Shown: piece by piece, positions 47,647-61,500 of the stretch | How the letters are laid out: each line of letters begins with the position of its first letter | Numbering within the stretch: the first letter of the stretch is position 1 | Assembly (NCBI RefSeq): GCF_964204865.1 | Contig: NC_135257.1 | Coordinates: 10,810,151-10,874,150, forward strand | From: Styela clava | Taxonomy: Eukaryota; Chordata; Ascidiacea; Stolidobranchia; Styelidae | DNA: 64,000 nt | Reading direction: 5' to 3' | Notes under the pieces: generated by a model | The model's database searches: none | What the model saw: the letters and a program-made list of their open reading frames with translations, nothing else | What the model was told of the DNA's origin: nothing | Position numbers and translations under genes: made by a program

Positions 47647-50014
47647 GTCAAAATTTGTAAACTTTGAATTATGTGTCTGCTTTTTTAATATATTCGGTCT
47701 CGCGTTATTTCTGATCGTAAGTGTTAGTCTAAAAATATGGGATATAAATCATAATAGGAGAATATGTCATATCCTGGTGAATCCGACCGATGACAGCGTT
47801 TATGAGCGTGCAGGAAGCTGAAATTGCATTAAGTCTGCCAGAGTATTGCCATCCTTCATCGACTGCCATCGCCTGTTCCTTAAAACTTTACTGATTCAAT
47901 CCAGACAAAAGTCCCATTTTGACAAGTATAATTTTTCCGCGTGGTCGCATTAATCTATTCCGTTGCTGCCAATGGGAAGGAAATAATGAATCACATTCGC
48001 CATACAGTATTGCGTTGCGCTCAACATCATTCTACACCAAGATGTCGCAGAACTACCCATCACATCGATCACACAACTATTTTATTCCCGCTAATCCGAA
48101 GATCAATTTTCGCCTGAAATGTCGTCAAGGCCATTCAATGCAAATTTGAAAATTAAACGGTTCTCAGAAATTAGTCTGTTGACTGGCGTACTTTACATTG
48201 CAAATTAGCATTAGCCAAAGACGATCAGTAACGCTGTTTTTATATTGTATGTTACTTCTTGTGATTCGAGCATGATTTCATGTTATTTATTTTATTAATG
48301 GCCCAATCGTAACCTTTTGCGTATTACAGACGTGCTTAACTTTCGTTTTCTATTTTAGATTAGTATACTGTTGAGTAATTTAGGCCGCCAACATCGACAT
48401 TCACCATATGACGCACCATTCAACAGTTACGTAACTCAAACCTCCAATGTGATACATTTTTTGTATGATGTATTACGTTGTGATATCGATGTATCATCAG
48501 TGAAATGTTTTCAACATTATTTTTCGGTACTTTTGTAAGGGTGGTTCAAAAAAAGAAACGAAACCTTACTTGAAAAAGCATTTTCGCATGAATATTAAAA
48601 TAGTTGATAAATCTATGAAAACGTATTTTTCATTTTGAAAATGCTATTTTGCATATATTTCATTTCTGCTTTATAAAATGATAAGCTGGAAAATAGGTTG
48701 ATAACCACAACTATATATAAAAAAAGATTTTAATGCTGAAATTTTTGACAACAACATAATATCCACATTCCTTTCGATGAATATATAAATGTATGGTACT
48801 AAAGTCTCTGCCAATCGTTGGTTCAGTTTGATTAGTACGTGTTAACAATAAAGGGCATTCAGTCTTTCAGTGAATTTAGAAAATACGTTTGGAAATCATA
48901 ATAGCGGCAACGCTAAAAACAATTGATACTGCTACAAGTTGCTGCACCATTGCATCATCTTATAATATCTGACATCTGAATGACATATCCGAACTTCCGT
49001 TTCAACTTTTTGAATGTGATATTATTAGTTCAATTTACGTGTAGTTTCTCGTATTCATAACATGATTGGAGCATCAAAATATCTGTCGACTTTGTGACGC
49101 AGTTACTTCGCTGTTTCTCCGTCCCGTATATTTTGATGTCTGAACGTCAAATCAGAACTTCCGCTTAAATGAGATATTATCAGTCCAAATTTTAAGAACT
49201 TTTGTCGGTGTTTAGTTTTTAGGGGGAACTATCGGAAGAAATTCGAGTTTGACTCATCTTCCTGGATCATGTATCATCGCAATTGCAATTTCCTGTGTGG
49301 AAAGAGCACTTTTTTGGCATTTACAGTTAAAAATTATGATGCCTTCAATTGCTTTCATTGTAAGTTTCGGCATTCGTAGTGTTGACAGACATGACATGTA
49401 CATAAATTACGCTGTAGGTATATATAAAAATCGCATTGTGTATTTGTTGCCATGTTCGATATGACTAAAACCGGACCGAAGTACGAATTAAATAAGTGGT
49501 TATCGCCCACTCAGTTAATTGTAGTTTGTAGTACAAAGGAATTAATATGTATATTTTCTCCTTAGGCTGAATGAGAACGCTCCTTAAGTTCCGGTCGCAG
49601 TAACACATTAGTTATCTTAATTGTGTAGCGTTGGATACGGCACTTGGAATAATGTTACAAATATCCACTTAAAACAGACGATTAAAATACAGGAGAAAGT
49701 CGATAACGTTTCGCTATTATTCTAACCGACTCGCGGTAACATTTTAATTTTTTTTTTTTAATTTTTTTATTATAATTTGACCCAAATAATACCCGTTTCC
49801 GACATCTAATCACTTTTAGGTTTTATTAATTCGAATATTACACACATTACGTAGTATAGCTATTTAATGATATTTCCAATTACATAATGATATATGTGAT
49901 TTTGTTTCTTTTGGGTTCAAAATTTTTTGTGTTTTACTTCATGAGGACAGAAAGCCTCAAAATACGACCTATAGAGTGGTGGGAGTTTCAAATTTTATGC
50001 TTTCATCTACAATT
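47647..50014. other. Intergenic region with degenerate repeats
   Basis: A less AT-rich block at about 47,780-48,150 has short open frames that look like decayed coding sequence, possibly an old retroelement, but nothing was identified. Two diverged copies of a roughly 65 bp segment (around AACTTCCG(T/C)TT) lie at about 48,975-49,040 and 49,140-49,200. Confidence 0.35.
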
Positions 50015-50426
50015 CAGGGGTCGGCCAGCTACGGCCCGCGGAACAATATAATCCGGCCCGCGACGCTTCGTATTGTATTGACGATTATATTTTTTACGTA
50101 ACAGAATTTGTTTTGAAACACTAAATTGTATTATAACCTAACAAGTATATAATTCACAATCACTCGTTTAATGAGCCTATAATTGATTATAATTTGCGAA
50201 TGGCAACAGAACGTAAAAGAGTTGATGCTGAGTGCAAATGGTTTAATGGCGCAGAAAATATTCAAATGTCTTTGCGGGCTGCTTGAAATTTAACTAAAAT
50301 CTGTATGAAAAAATGTGATTCTTGGCCATTTCCTCGGTTTTTAACTTTCTAAAAATATGTGCGACCCGCTAATGACTTGCAACCTTTAATTTTGGCTTGC
50401 GAACGACGAAAGTTTGCCCACCCCTG
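50015..50426. mobile_element. hAT-like non-autonomous element (412 bp)
   Basis: The ends are CAGGGGTCGGCCAGCT on the left and, reversed, CAGGGGTGGGCAAACT on the right, typical hAT termini. Internal GGCCCGCG motifs are common in such elements. Flanks ATCTACAA and ATCTACAT could be an imperfect 8 bp target duplication. Confidence 0.65.
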
Positions 50427-51973
50427 ATCTACATGCAAAAATCTCAAAAACATAAGATAAAATGAATTCAACGCCAGTTATTATATAAAAATCTTGCAAA
50501 AACGCAACATGATAAAAGCAATCTGAGATGATTTTAAACAATATCAAAACGAAAGTAGATGACAAACAAGTTCACAAAACAAAATATTGACAAGCGTCTC
50601 AATTTTAATTTGCTATGGACAGATTCTGTAATTTCACTAATCGATAGCAGTTATTGCCACCCAATTCTGATATTCAAATGGTATTAGATCGCAGCTGTAG
50701 TTTCAGCCATTAATATCAGACAAACCGTTTCCCAAATGGTCTCGGTGTGATTGATACAGCCATAAGAATCTGTTTACTCATAGCTTCAAATGAAAACAAC
50801 CATAAAAAGGAATTAGCTTGGGCCATTTATTCACGTTTCAAGATAATTAGGGCGAAAAGTTAGTTTTTCATTCATATTTGTAATTTTCTTTTCTAATGAT
50901 TACCACCACCAACGGCGCATGAGAGATACGGATGCATGTAGTTGTATACCATTGTTCATTTGTATTCAGTATCTTATTTAAAATTTTTATGGTTATGGAA
51001 ACAGCAATTAATCTATCTCGAAAAAAAAGTTGTATTATAAAATGTTTGCAACATTTTGTTTCTGTATATGTTTAAATGGCATTACTATTTATCTGAAATC
51101 ATAATTACGCATGCTCATTACTTCTATTTATTAGCATTAATATTGTCATGAACTTTTTTTATCGATCCAAATTCTACAAAATTCGCAAATATTCCATTGT
51201 TTTAGAATCAACAAAGTGAAGCAAATACTAAATAATTTTCTGGCAAACCTGTTTGTGTGATTTGCGACGATGAATCGGTCTTTTTACTAATATGATGTCA
51301 TTGTCTGTAATTCAGGTTTTGCGACAAATTTTCTTTGCGTGCCCAACATTTTCGCATATACTATACAATTGGTTTTATTAGCGATCAGGTGACAGACAAA
51401 ATTTTCAGAAAGTCTATTTTAGGTAGTGTAGCGAAATATTTACGTTTTAATGACATGAATAATACCTTCCATTGCTCAATTTAATCACATACTGAAGTCA
51501 TGTGACCATTTAAAATAATATATATGCGTGAGAATCATGAATAAATTAACTGCGTACAACTTGTAACACGCGATATAAGGTTTTAAAAATCTATTCTAGT
51601 TACCTTACATGAACTCAATATAGTACTTGTTTATGAAATTATACAATTTTCAATACATTTGTTCATGCTGACACGAACACAATTATCTTCCTAGCAACCT
51701 TGGCTTTTTAACAGCAAAAAATCAAATTATATTGAGCAGACTTTGCGAGCGACCCCATCTTATTTAACAGTTTATTTATTTTTTCTTTAATTAGATAATA
51801 TATCTCAAAATATCCATTATTCATATTCTGTTCTGTCACGGTTGTATGTAAAACTATTTTAGGTGTGAGTTATTATTACAATTCTGGTATTTTAGTAGTA
51901 CATTCTAGTATTTTTAGAAACATTTTTTTGGTGTTAAAAAGTTTTGAAAAGTCTCTGTTTTTATCTGCTAGAT

Positions 51974-52277
51974 TATTGGTTTTCAACCTTTTTGATTGAG
52001 CAGAATCCAAATGCAACATTCCAGGCTCGAGAAACCCCCGCACAATAGTTTAATTGTCTGAATTGTATAAACTATAGATATATATATATATATATAAATA
52101 CAAACCTAATACTGGTAAAATAAAATTATCGTTAAACAACAGTGGCAGACCTAATAAATATTTGATTATATTTAAATATAATACAAACTCTCGTTTTTTA
52201 ATGTAAAGTTGGAGAACCCCTGGACTGTATTGTCGGAACCCTATGAGGTGCGGCGGAACCGCGTTTGAAAACCACTG
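51974..52277. mobile_element. Degenerate hAT-like element (about 304 bp)
   Basis: The right end read in reverse is CAGTGGTTTTCAAACGCGGT. The left end, TATTGGTTTTCAACCTTTTT, is a decayed version. A short AT dinucleotide run lies inside, near 52,078-52,096. Confidence 0.55.
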
Positions 52278-53089
52278 TTCTGGATAAGTTCATGAGATTG
52301 GTTTATTAGGCTCGAACTAGGTTGTGCTGATTCCACGTTTAACATACTTATTGACGTTTAAAATGAAAGAAAATGAAAGTCCGCGTTAACTAGTGATTGT
52401 AGCCCATGTTTTTGATTACTCTTCCGTGATAACTATAAAACTCCGACCTTATCTTCTGTACTTTGCGTGCGTTCAATAATAAAAGGAAATTTTACTCGGT
52501 GTTCAATAATAGGTTAAGTCCAAACAAATAATGGTCCCTATGCTTATTGCCAAAATCTGCTTAATTACAAATTTTTTAATAATAGCTTGTTGTTATGATA
52601 ATTAAATTTATACTCGAGGATGTAATTTTTATCGTTAATGTGATTGACATTTAAGTGGGAACGCCCTGCTATATGAAAGGATAAGTCGTGCTTTTAATAA
52701 AATTATATATTTTGTTAGATTAATTTACTAAAATAAAGTTATATGACAAACATTCATACATGTTTCATTCAAAAAGGTCAAAATAAAATTGTAAATTAAA
52801 AAAAATGTGCTACTTGGAAAACTCTGCTCGATGAAGTAAACTCATTGGCCTTTGGTACCTTCCTTCAGGCATAAATATTCTATTAAATTGATTTTTGGTG
52901 GCTTCTAAATACAAACCTACCACAAAACACTTTGTTTAAAAAAATTAGCCAACTTTTATCATTGTTAGTCTTGCGGTCAAAAAGTTTCATCGCAAATTTT
53001 CCTCGAAGTTTTTCGCAACAAGAGAGGTCACGAGTGATAAACGAGAGAGCGATGCAAAATTAATGATATAATGGTATGCAATCTGTCAC

Positions 53090-53970
53090 AGTGGAATATA
53101 TTCACGACTTCGCCTGACCACCAAAAAGCAACCAACGCAAACGCAGAACCGCGACAAGGTGCACAAGTTATGATTTTGATGACGCCATCGCGCACAAAAA
53201 AAAAACGAATCCCACAGAGGCCACAAGAAGAAAATCGATTATTTATAACAACAAAAGGAAAAATGCCATCAAGAACAATAACATAATAACAAAACGATCC
53301 ATGGGTCCATTTGGTGTCCAATAACAAAATAGTTGAGCAAATCATCGATGTGGCCATGGAAAACTCAGTATTTACCGGTATAATAACCATGTTTATTGCT
53401 TCTTATAATTAATGCGTTTGCTTTTAATTGCATTGTTCACTTCGTACTTAATCTAAGAAGAAATTCGTAGGCAACAGTCCCGTCTGTAAAATTTACGGCT
53501 TGTTAAAAAAACACCAGTGTCTAAATGTCGGAATTCACCGACTAACAATCCCACAAAACTAGTTATCTCAACTTAAACATAGACAATCTTTATGTAATTA
53601 CGTATTGCTTTAAAGGCCATATGAAACGAGACAATTGGAAAAACCAAGGAAGCAATGCTTAAATATATGACCACGAAAGCCAAAACGACGTAGTACCAAA
53701 TATTTTACAGTACCGGTAGTCGAAACCACGACATGAAATTCTCATTTTGATGACGCCATTACACAATACTTCGAAGTTAGAAACGAATCCCAAAATGCTC
53801 ACAGATGTTTTTAAAATAAATAAAAGTAATAAATAGTCTTTTACTGTCAACAACAGGCTCCAATCACCAAAAATAAAGCATTTGCTCATTTTTTTGAAAC
53901 AATAACATATTCATAATACGATCCACAGGCCCAGTTCGTGTTCAATAAGCAAAAACCATTCAACTGTAAT
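53090..53970. repeat. Diverged direct duplication (two copies of about 260-300 bp)
   Basis: Copies at about 53,090-53,350 and 53,665-53,970 share, in order, TTTTGATGACGCCAT, AACGAATCCCA, a (T/A)CGATCCA(T/C)(G/A)GG(T/C)CCA block and a following CCAATAA or TCAATAA. They are separated by about 300 bp. They may be two insertions of one repeat family. No gene is visible in or around them. Confidence 0.55.
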
Positions 53971-55088
53971 GCAGAGAAAAAAGTCTACCTTTGGGCTGAG
54001 AAATTCCCGACCGGATCCCGTCGAATCAAATTTGGATCGACTTGAAATTAAAAAATGTAAAAACAGTTTTCCCATACGCATAAGCTAACATTACCTATGC
54101 ATAATGAACCAACTAATATTATATGAGGATGAAGAACAACAACATTTTCAAAAAAATAAAACATACTTTGTTTATAATGGTTTCGTGGTTAGCGTGTACT
54201 CTTATATTCACGTTTTGGTGTTGTTGTTTGAGACTCGCAATTTTTATGTATAAAATAATTTATTTCCTACATAAAATACAGCTTAGTGATTATGAACGTT
54301 ATTGAAAAATATGCACTGTATTAAAAAAATCCAAGATAACTTCTTTGGTTTGAACAGCAGTTATTCGTTTGTGGCTACTTAAAAGAAAATGCAAAAAAGT
54401 TTTGTAAGGTATGCCGAACTTTGAAAACAACGGTCATGTTAACCCCAGTATTCCCATACGCATAAGATGCCATTTAGATTATCATGTGACAAAAAAGTCT
54501 TCCACTAAAATCACTGAGGTATATAAGGCTTACAGTGATCTGCAATCTGATCTTCAACAAGAAAGTTTGATTAAGTATCAATTCACAAAACAGTCAAATT
54601 TTATCTGAAACTCTATTATAAAATAAATAAAAAGCATTCAAATAATCTTGGCTATAATACATATTTTCGGTAACAATTAGTTATGTCCTTTGTCAAACAT
54701 CATTTCATCTTTTTGGTACGAATATATATTCTAAACATGATTTGTAATGGAAATTTAACAAGAACAAGCAAACTAAATGGTTAATATTTAAGTGAACATC
54801 ATATAGAAGATAAATTTCAAATGAATCCTGTTACAAAATGAGAAAGATGATCTTACTCATTAGTAAGGTTAAGGTATGATTTCATTTTTACTTTTACTAC
54901 ACTTTTTTTTCAATTGTAAGTAAGTATCTAAACTGATCGCACATGGCCAATTTGGAGTTTTATTAGTTTTATGTTGCCATGGCGTAATACCAAAAATACG
55001 AAAAAAGAATTACGTGATGATTCTGGATTAGAGACAAAAATTCCGAAAAGAAGTCCGGAAAGTGCTATGGTTTTTGGCGCATGTGCGC
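53971..55088. other. Region upstream of gene C, no supported gene
   Basis: There are short open frames at 54,123-54,305 and 54,411-54,608, without motifs or splice support. The phrase TCCCATACGCATAAG occurs twice, near 54,071 and 54,449, suggesting more repeat debris. Confidence 0.4.
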
Positions 55089-55096
55089 TATATAAA
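55089..55096 (+). promoter_or_regulatory. TATA box of gene C
   Basis: TATATAAA lies 66-73 bases upstream of the start codon at 55,162. Confidence 0.6.
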
Positions 55097-55161
55097 TGGC
55101 GTTCGTCGAGGATACGACAATATTATTAGCTTTTGTATTATTTGAAACGTAAAGAAGAGCG

Positions 55162-55516
55162 ATGATTCTCTCAACTCATTCATGGGTATTTTTATCCATT
55201 ATTATATGTATGGTCAACTGTGAGAAGGCTAAAAGTTCGGAAGGTATGTGCAATAAATATGATTATATACGTATTGCTTGCAAGAAAAGGGGAATAGGGA
55301 AGAAACCACGGAGCTCTTTGTCTGGCTTAATAGTCACTCACTACCTTACTTGGGAGTGAGTTTTGTTCACTTCCATTGAATCATTGTGACCTTGCATAAA
55401 TATTTTTCTCACAAGTCCCCATCTATAAGTTTTCCTTTATGTCGTCACAATGATAGCTCTTATATGAGCACTAAACTTTCATATGAATGCGGTGATAATG
55501 CATTGATTGAAGACAT

Positions 55517-55553
<37 letters not shown>

Positions 55554-58500
55554 AATTTAAAATTGAATCGAAATTAAAGTAGCGTTGAAACATGCTGTAT
55601 TTTAAATAGTATTTCAAATAATTAAGATCTATATAATAACATCCTTCGTCGTGTTGAAACTATGTTTACGTTTTCAGAAACTTGCGACAATTTTTACGAA
55701 GATTATAGTTGTGAAATGTTCCGTTCCCGTGGCTTGTGCAAAATGTTCAGAAAATATTGCAGATTAACTTGTGGAGTTTGTGAACTACCAGCTACTACCA
55801 CTGCGACCAAGAGAATTGTGCCATATTCTTCAGGTCAGATTAAGTTTTGATTTTTAAATGTTTACATTAAATTTGTCTGATCATATGATTCCGAAACTTT
55901 TTATTCCATAAAAAGCCATTAGGTTAAAGATCTAATAGGTAAAAAATTAATTGTTTAACATGGATTTGCCAAATAAAGATATTTTTAACACATAGTTTAT
56001 TAGCATATCAAAATGAATGGATTCGTGAAATTTTAATCAACGCTATGAAAAGTTTGATAATTTTTGTTATACCGTTGAATTTGGATTCAAGCCGCGCTCA
56101 CTCAGATACATATAAACGCGTTTCATCTTTTTGGGTAAACTGGAAAGGGATCCAAAAGTCACAGAATCAAGTTGGAAGGTACAGAAAAATTACGAAATTG
56201 AATGGGAAGCAACCTTATATTTATCGCTAGATTTTTGGGTTTGTTTCCCAGTTATTTCATTTTAGATGAATAGCTCAAAGGTCAATGTAAGATGATGAGT
56301 CCAGGTGACATATTATTTCAATTATTATAGATTAACTGCAACCAACCTAATTGGGATGTTAGTCACAGATTATACAGTAGATGCTTTAAGAGATTATTTT
56401 TCGTGGTCTTTTTGCAGTGAGAAAATAATAAATTTCAATTTTTTCAAATTATTCACGAAATAATGTGATAAATCTCACTTTTGTTATGTTTCAACTTGGT
56501 ATATATACCATCTTAGTATCTCGTTTCCATAAATAGGTTTTTCGAGGCACAATTATGAGATGATTTAGCATAATTTCATACTTAACGTCCTGATGCAAAC
56601 ATTGCATCTATTTTTAAAGCATTTTAGTCATCGATAACAACGAAATATTTTCAATTTCGATTGTTCAAAAAAAAAACCAAACAATATCATTATGCATCCA
56701 AACTTATATATGATAACATAATAGAATTATGCACATACATGAATGATTCATATAAATATATCAATAATTTAAATGGTCATACTGCCGTCAATTATTAGCT
56801 TAATACCAAAAATAATTTCGACTAACTTTTCAATGTTCCATACATAAAAATGTGATGAAAGTTGGCCAAAACATGGGAATGCCGTGTTAATAAACGTAAC
56901 CAAGAGCGTTCAAGAAATCGAGAAATAAGTATAAGATTGTTTCGGGGGTGTCTACATCTATTTATGAGCTACTTGTTATGATTCCAAAAATGACCGAATT
57001 TTCGATGTGATTAATATTCACATATGTAATGTGGTTGGTGGTTTCCGTCCACAGTCCTCGAAGTCCCATGCACAAACACGATAACGTGATGTTGCGCACA
57101 GATGTGACAGTAAACAGTTTTATGTGAAAAAATTCCTAAATCGTGCATTAAAATGTTTCTTTTAATTCTCTTCCGGTAATGTTATTCTAATATAGCTTAA
57201 GTTGATAAAGAGCGGTTGTCAACAATTGTCAGCACTTTTTCGATCAATTTGTACTCGGAGCAATTTCTGCGAAAACATTTCAAATCTAAGTAATTGTGTC
57301 AGAGATAATCTGGCAAAGATGTGCTTTGAGTCAAATCTCATGTTAAACAAAACAACGTAAACCGAAACCACGAAAAAAATGTCTAACGAATACGTCACTC
57401 AACATGCAGTTCTCTCGTTTGGTCATTTACGCAGAAACTGCGAAAAGCCTACATATCTTCTGGTTTTATTCTTGCATACACGTGGCCAGAGATAATTTAT
57501 GCTTGCTCGTGTACAATTACGCAGCCCCGAATGCTCGACCCAGGTATGCTTTTGTGTGTAGTATAATTTGTGACATTCTGTGCGTTAGCAGAATTTAGTG
57601 ACTTGCAAAAAATGTTACTGTCCGGTTTTCTACAAAACACCAAAAATATTTTGCCACTAAATTACCGAATGTAAAGAAAATATTTTTTTAAATTACGGTT
57701 TACATGCATATTTTTATCAAGTTTTACAAATATTCCAAAAAATACTATTCTCGTGGGATTCATTACAGATATTACGAGGCTATAATCTGTTAAATCAAAT
57801 GGCCTATATAATATTTTATACTGCCCAACTTCAAATTTTGAAAGTTTTTTGTTTATGAACATACTACGGAAGTATAAACAATTCTAGTATCTGCCATTGT
57901 TTTTGCGAAGATATGTTAGGCTTCAATGATATTGCTGTAAAAATATTTTTATGGGTGGTCTCTATATTTTAATTGTAATAGTGAAAAAAAATTTACAACA
58001 TGATTTGTAATGACAAACTGTCTGTTTTATCTGCATCTTCATCATGATATATTTGCAGAGGTCAAGTATCAGTCTTGAACATATTTTCATGTAAACTTTT
58101 TTATTTTCACTATGTAAACTTAAATAGATGAATATAGTTTCAAGTAAAACAAAAAAGCGTTTGATAATCTGTATGAGGTAGTTGATATCGTCAACCATCG
58201 AAATGTTCATGCCGGTACTTCAAGACAAGAAATTTTACATTGATCATCTAAATTTTTGAAATTCTTCATTAAGTGAAATGAAGCTTTGGACTGCGAAATC
58301 AACAATAAATTTAGCAGTTTTTGACTTCAATTTAAATTCCAACTACAAAAAGGTTAAAACCGATAACTATTAAAACATTTTGTTTTGTAAAGGTTGTGAA
58401 AGTCAAATGAATACCGTTGTTGACTATCTTTTTCGTTTGTAGAAGTTTAACCTCTTTCCGAAACATTTTTGAATGGAAATCCTATAGGATTAAAATGTCC

Positions 58501-61500
58501 AAAACGACGTCTCGTCGTGGTACAAACCTGTAAGGTGTGTAGTTTCGATCCTATGAGCAGTAAACATTTTGAAATAACTAGAAAATACTTTTATAAAGTT
58601 CATAGTTGATTTTAAATAAGTTTTTTAAATATTTAGCCACTACAAAAATTTCAATCGATGTTTTCTTGAAAAACCTGTTAAAAGTATCAGAAATTAACAT
58701 GTCATTTCATTATCATTCAAAAGCGTATCGTATTTAGAAAATGTTAGCACACACATCTGTGTTTGGAAATTACGAAGTACATTAATACATCGCACCGTAG
58801 TTTGTATTACAGGTGATGCCCCTTTTACCGAGAGTTTTCATTAGTCAATACAAGAAACCGGTAAATTAAAAGTTAGTATTAGAAAGCTAGATCAATTTTT
58901 AAAGTGTGACCGAACTTTATTTTTTTGAAGCACCGAAGTAAGCCCAGACTATCTTTAGTTGAAAGCGGGTTCTCTATAACAAAAAATATAGTTTGATGTA
59001 TGATTATATGAACTAAAGTTTTTTCGCTAATTTCAAACTCGAACCTGAAACCGGTTAACACAAAAAATCATGCGGCAATTTCGATTTAACAACGTTTGTC
59101 ATGTAACTATATTTGAACGAAGGTATATGTGGACCAAGTTATGAAATTTTATTTGAATAGTAATTCAGATTTATGTTTTAGATCCACGAATATGTTATTT
59201 TATTATCAAGCACGGGTTTCCCCTGCTGTCGCGAACATGAACTAACATATCTGAAAATAAATATTATCAGCAACGTGTTCTGTTTGTTTACACGGAAGGA
59301 AACGACTCTGTAAAATTAAAAAAGTGTCACGGCCGCGAGTCAATATCACTTGTAAACGATTGCTGTGAAAGCGGAAACATTTATCAAAAATTTGGAAATG
59401 AAAAATAGATGTTATGTTTCCGGTTAATTATGACATGTGCGGTGTTATTGGTTTCGGCAACACCCATGACTTGGCTTTCTTTTCAGCGTGGTATAATATA
59501 AATAAAATGTTAGATTCCGCCAATTGCTTTATGAACTTCAAATCGAGCCATAATTCACAGTTATATTCAAGGAAGAGGTTGTAACGTTAAGTAAAGCGAA
59601 ATTAAACAAACTTAGACAGTTTGTTCCTCACATATATATCACATTTGTTTGTCCGGTTCACTGTTTAAAACCTGTAAAATGAAAACTTTACTTTATGCAC
59701 TTTTATTTTTAGAATAATGGCACATTCGCCAGTAACCCCGGTCTTCCCCCAAGCAGGATGCAATAACAGTATCATCGCATCGTATTTGAAATTAACCATA
59801 ACAAACTAAAATAGCAAATCATACTGTAAAGTGTAAACCATCACTCAAAATTACGTAGGATGCCATGAAACGGTGCATCAAAGCTGCTGCAATGAAAGTT
59901 CGAACAAATCAAATTAAATTATACATTTTGTTTAATGCAGGCCCTAAACCAAAGCGACCACCAACGCCAACCACCTATCGTCCGGATAAATGGAGTTCCT
60001 GCACTAAATCGTGTGGAGGCGGAACGAGGTTTGCTCTTCTATCAAGAAGATGTACCAATCCCAACAACCATCGATGTTTGAGAGTATTTGAAGAGTGCAA
60101 TACTCATACTTGTCGTTATAGTAAGTGCTTGTTGTATTATCATTTACCAATACATGTCACAGCACAGAAAATACAGCAATTCCATGCAACCAACGAAGGT
60201 TTCAATGGTTTAGTATGCTACGTCAAGCCTTATTTACGAATTTTATGCTTTCATGGCTTTTCTGTTTCCATTATAGCAGATTAATTTGAATTTGAGTTTC
60301 GGAGTCATTCATGAGTTAAAAAAAAGAAACTAATTGCGAATTGTTACATCAAGGCGAATTGATGTTAAGTTTCCAGGAAGGAAAAGTATACTTTTGACCT
60401 GATTTTGTGAAAAGCAAAGAGCGATGAGGTTACTCTCAACTCTCAAAGTTCATTTTAGATCCATTAATCACTGACAAATCAAGTTCACTCATCAGAATTT
60501 ATTAATTTTTTTACGTCACTTCGTCATGTAGTTATTGGCACGCAAGGCTAAGTTGGATGGGTCGCTGACCGGTCTTTTCATGTGTTACAACTAGCTTGGT
60601 AATCATGAAAACTGAATTGTAGCAATACGACAATGTTGCATGCTGTTGAATTCATAGCGTGAAATGATACATTGATTGATGGAGTCGATTAAGTAACAGA
60701 CCACGATGCTATTTTAAATGTAGTCGATGACAGACTTATAATTCATGTAATACATAACTCAAACAAATACCAATAAAAACTACTTTATATAGGTCATAAC
60801 TTCAACTCTATATCATCATATGCAAATTTTCAGACAACTGTATTTCATGTTTAACTACAGATGAAAATGAATTGATGTCAACAGTATCATTTTAAAAAGC
60901 ATTTTCCTAACTAATGAATAGCGATAATAAAAACCATTGTAATCAATTCAATCAAATTTAATTTACATTTTTTGAGACGAAACATTAAAATAACTGGACT
61001 TAAATCTATCGGTACCTCTAAACTCAGTGAAAAGTACACATGTTTTTTTTTTAAATACGACGAACTGAGCACACAAAGCTATATTGCATTACAAATATTG
61101 ACGGACTCCTCAAAAAATTATATCTAAAAAATCAATTATTTTGACTATCGTTCAAATTTCCAAGAGGATTTTTGACTCAAATAATTTTACTTCAGAAAAA
61201 AATTTGCTGTTCATAATACAATAAAAATTTATTTGTTTTTCATCACAGGAGCCTGTCGAAAGAACCAAATGAAAAGATATGGATATAAAAAAGGTTGTTG
61301 TAAGCGACGTGGTCCCTCAGTTACAAAATATCTCGCAAAATTGAAGTCTGCCAATAAAGGGAAATCTTTCAGTGATAACAAGTGGCCATGGATGGTGAGC
61401 TGCAAACAAAATGATTGTCAGCAAATATCAGTAACACGTGAATAGAAAAGGTTTTTCACGATATTGTAGAGTTAGACAATATCCTGTGCACGAAAAAAAT

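Noticed and set aside
53028..53390. 120-codon minus-strand frame
   Set aside because: It lies within a diverged repeat; no family motif was seen, and the duplicated copy does not keep the frame.
59680..59716. Signal-peptide-like start MKTLLYALLFLE as an alternative first exon of gene C
   Set aside because: There is no GT donor before the stop codon, so it cannot be spliced to the TSP1 exon.
61249..61394. A hidden R|IVGG-type activation site in gene C
   Set aside because: Counting back 15 residues from WPWM, as in A and B, gives ANKG preceded by Ser. No shift of one or two residues yields a hydrophobic-hydrophobic-Gly-Gly start.
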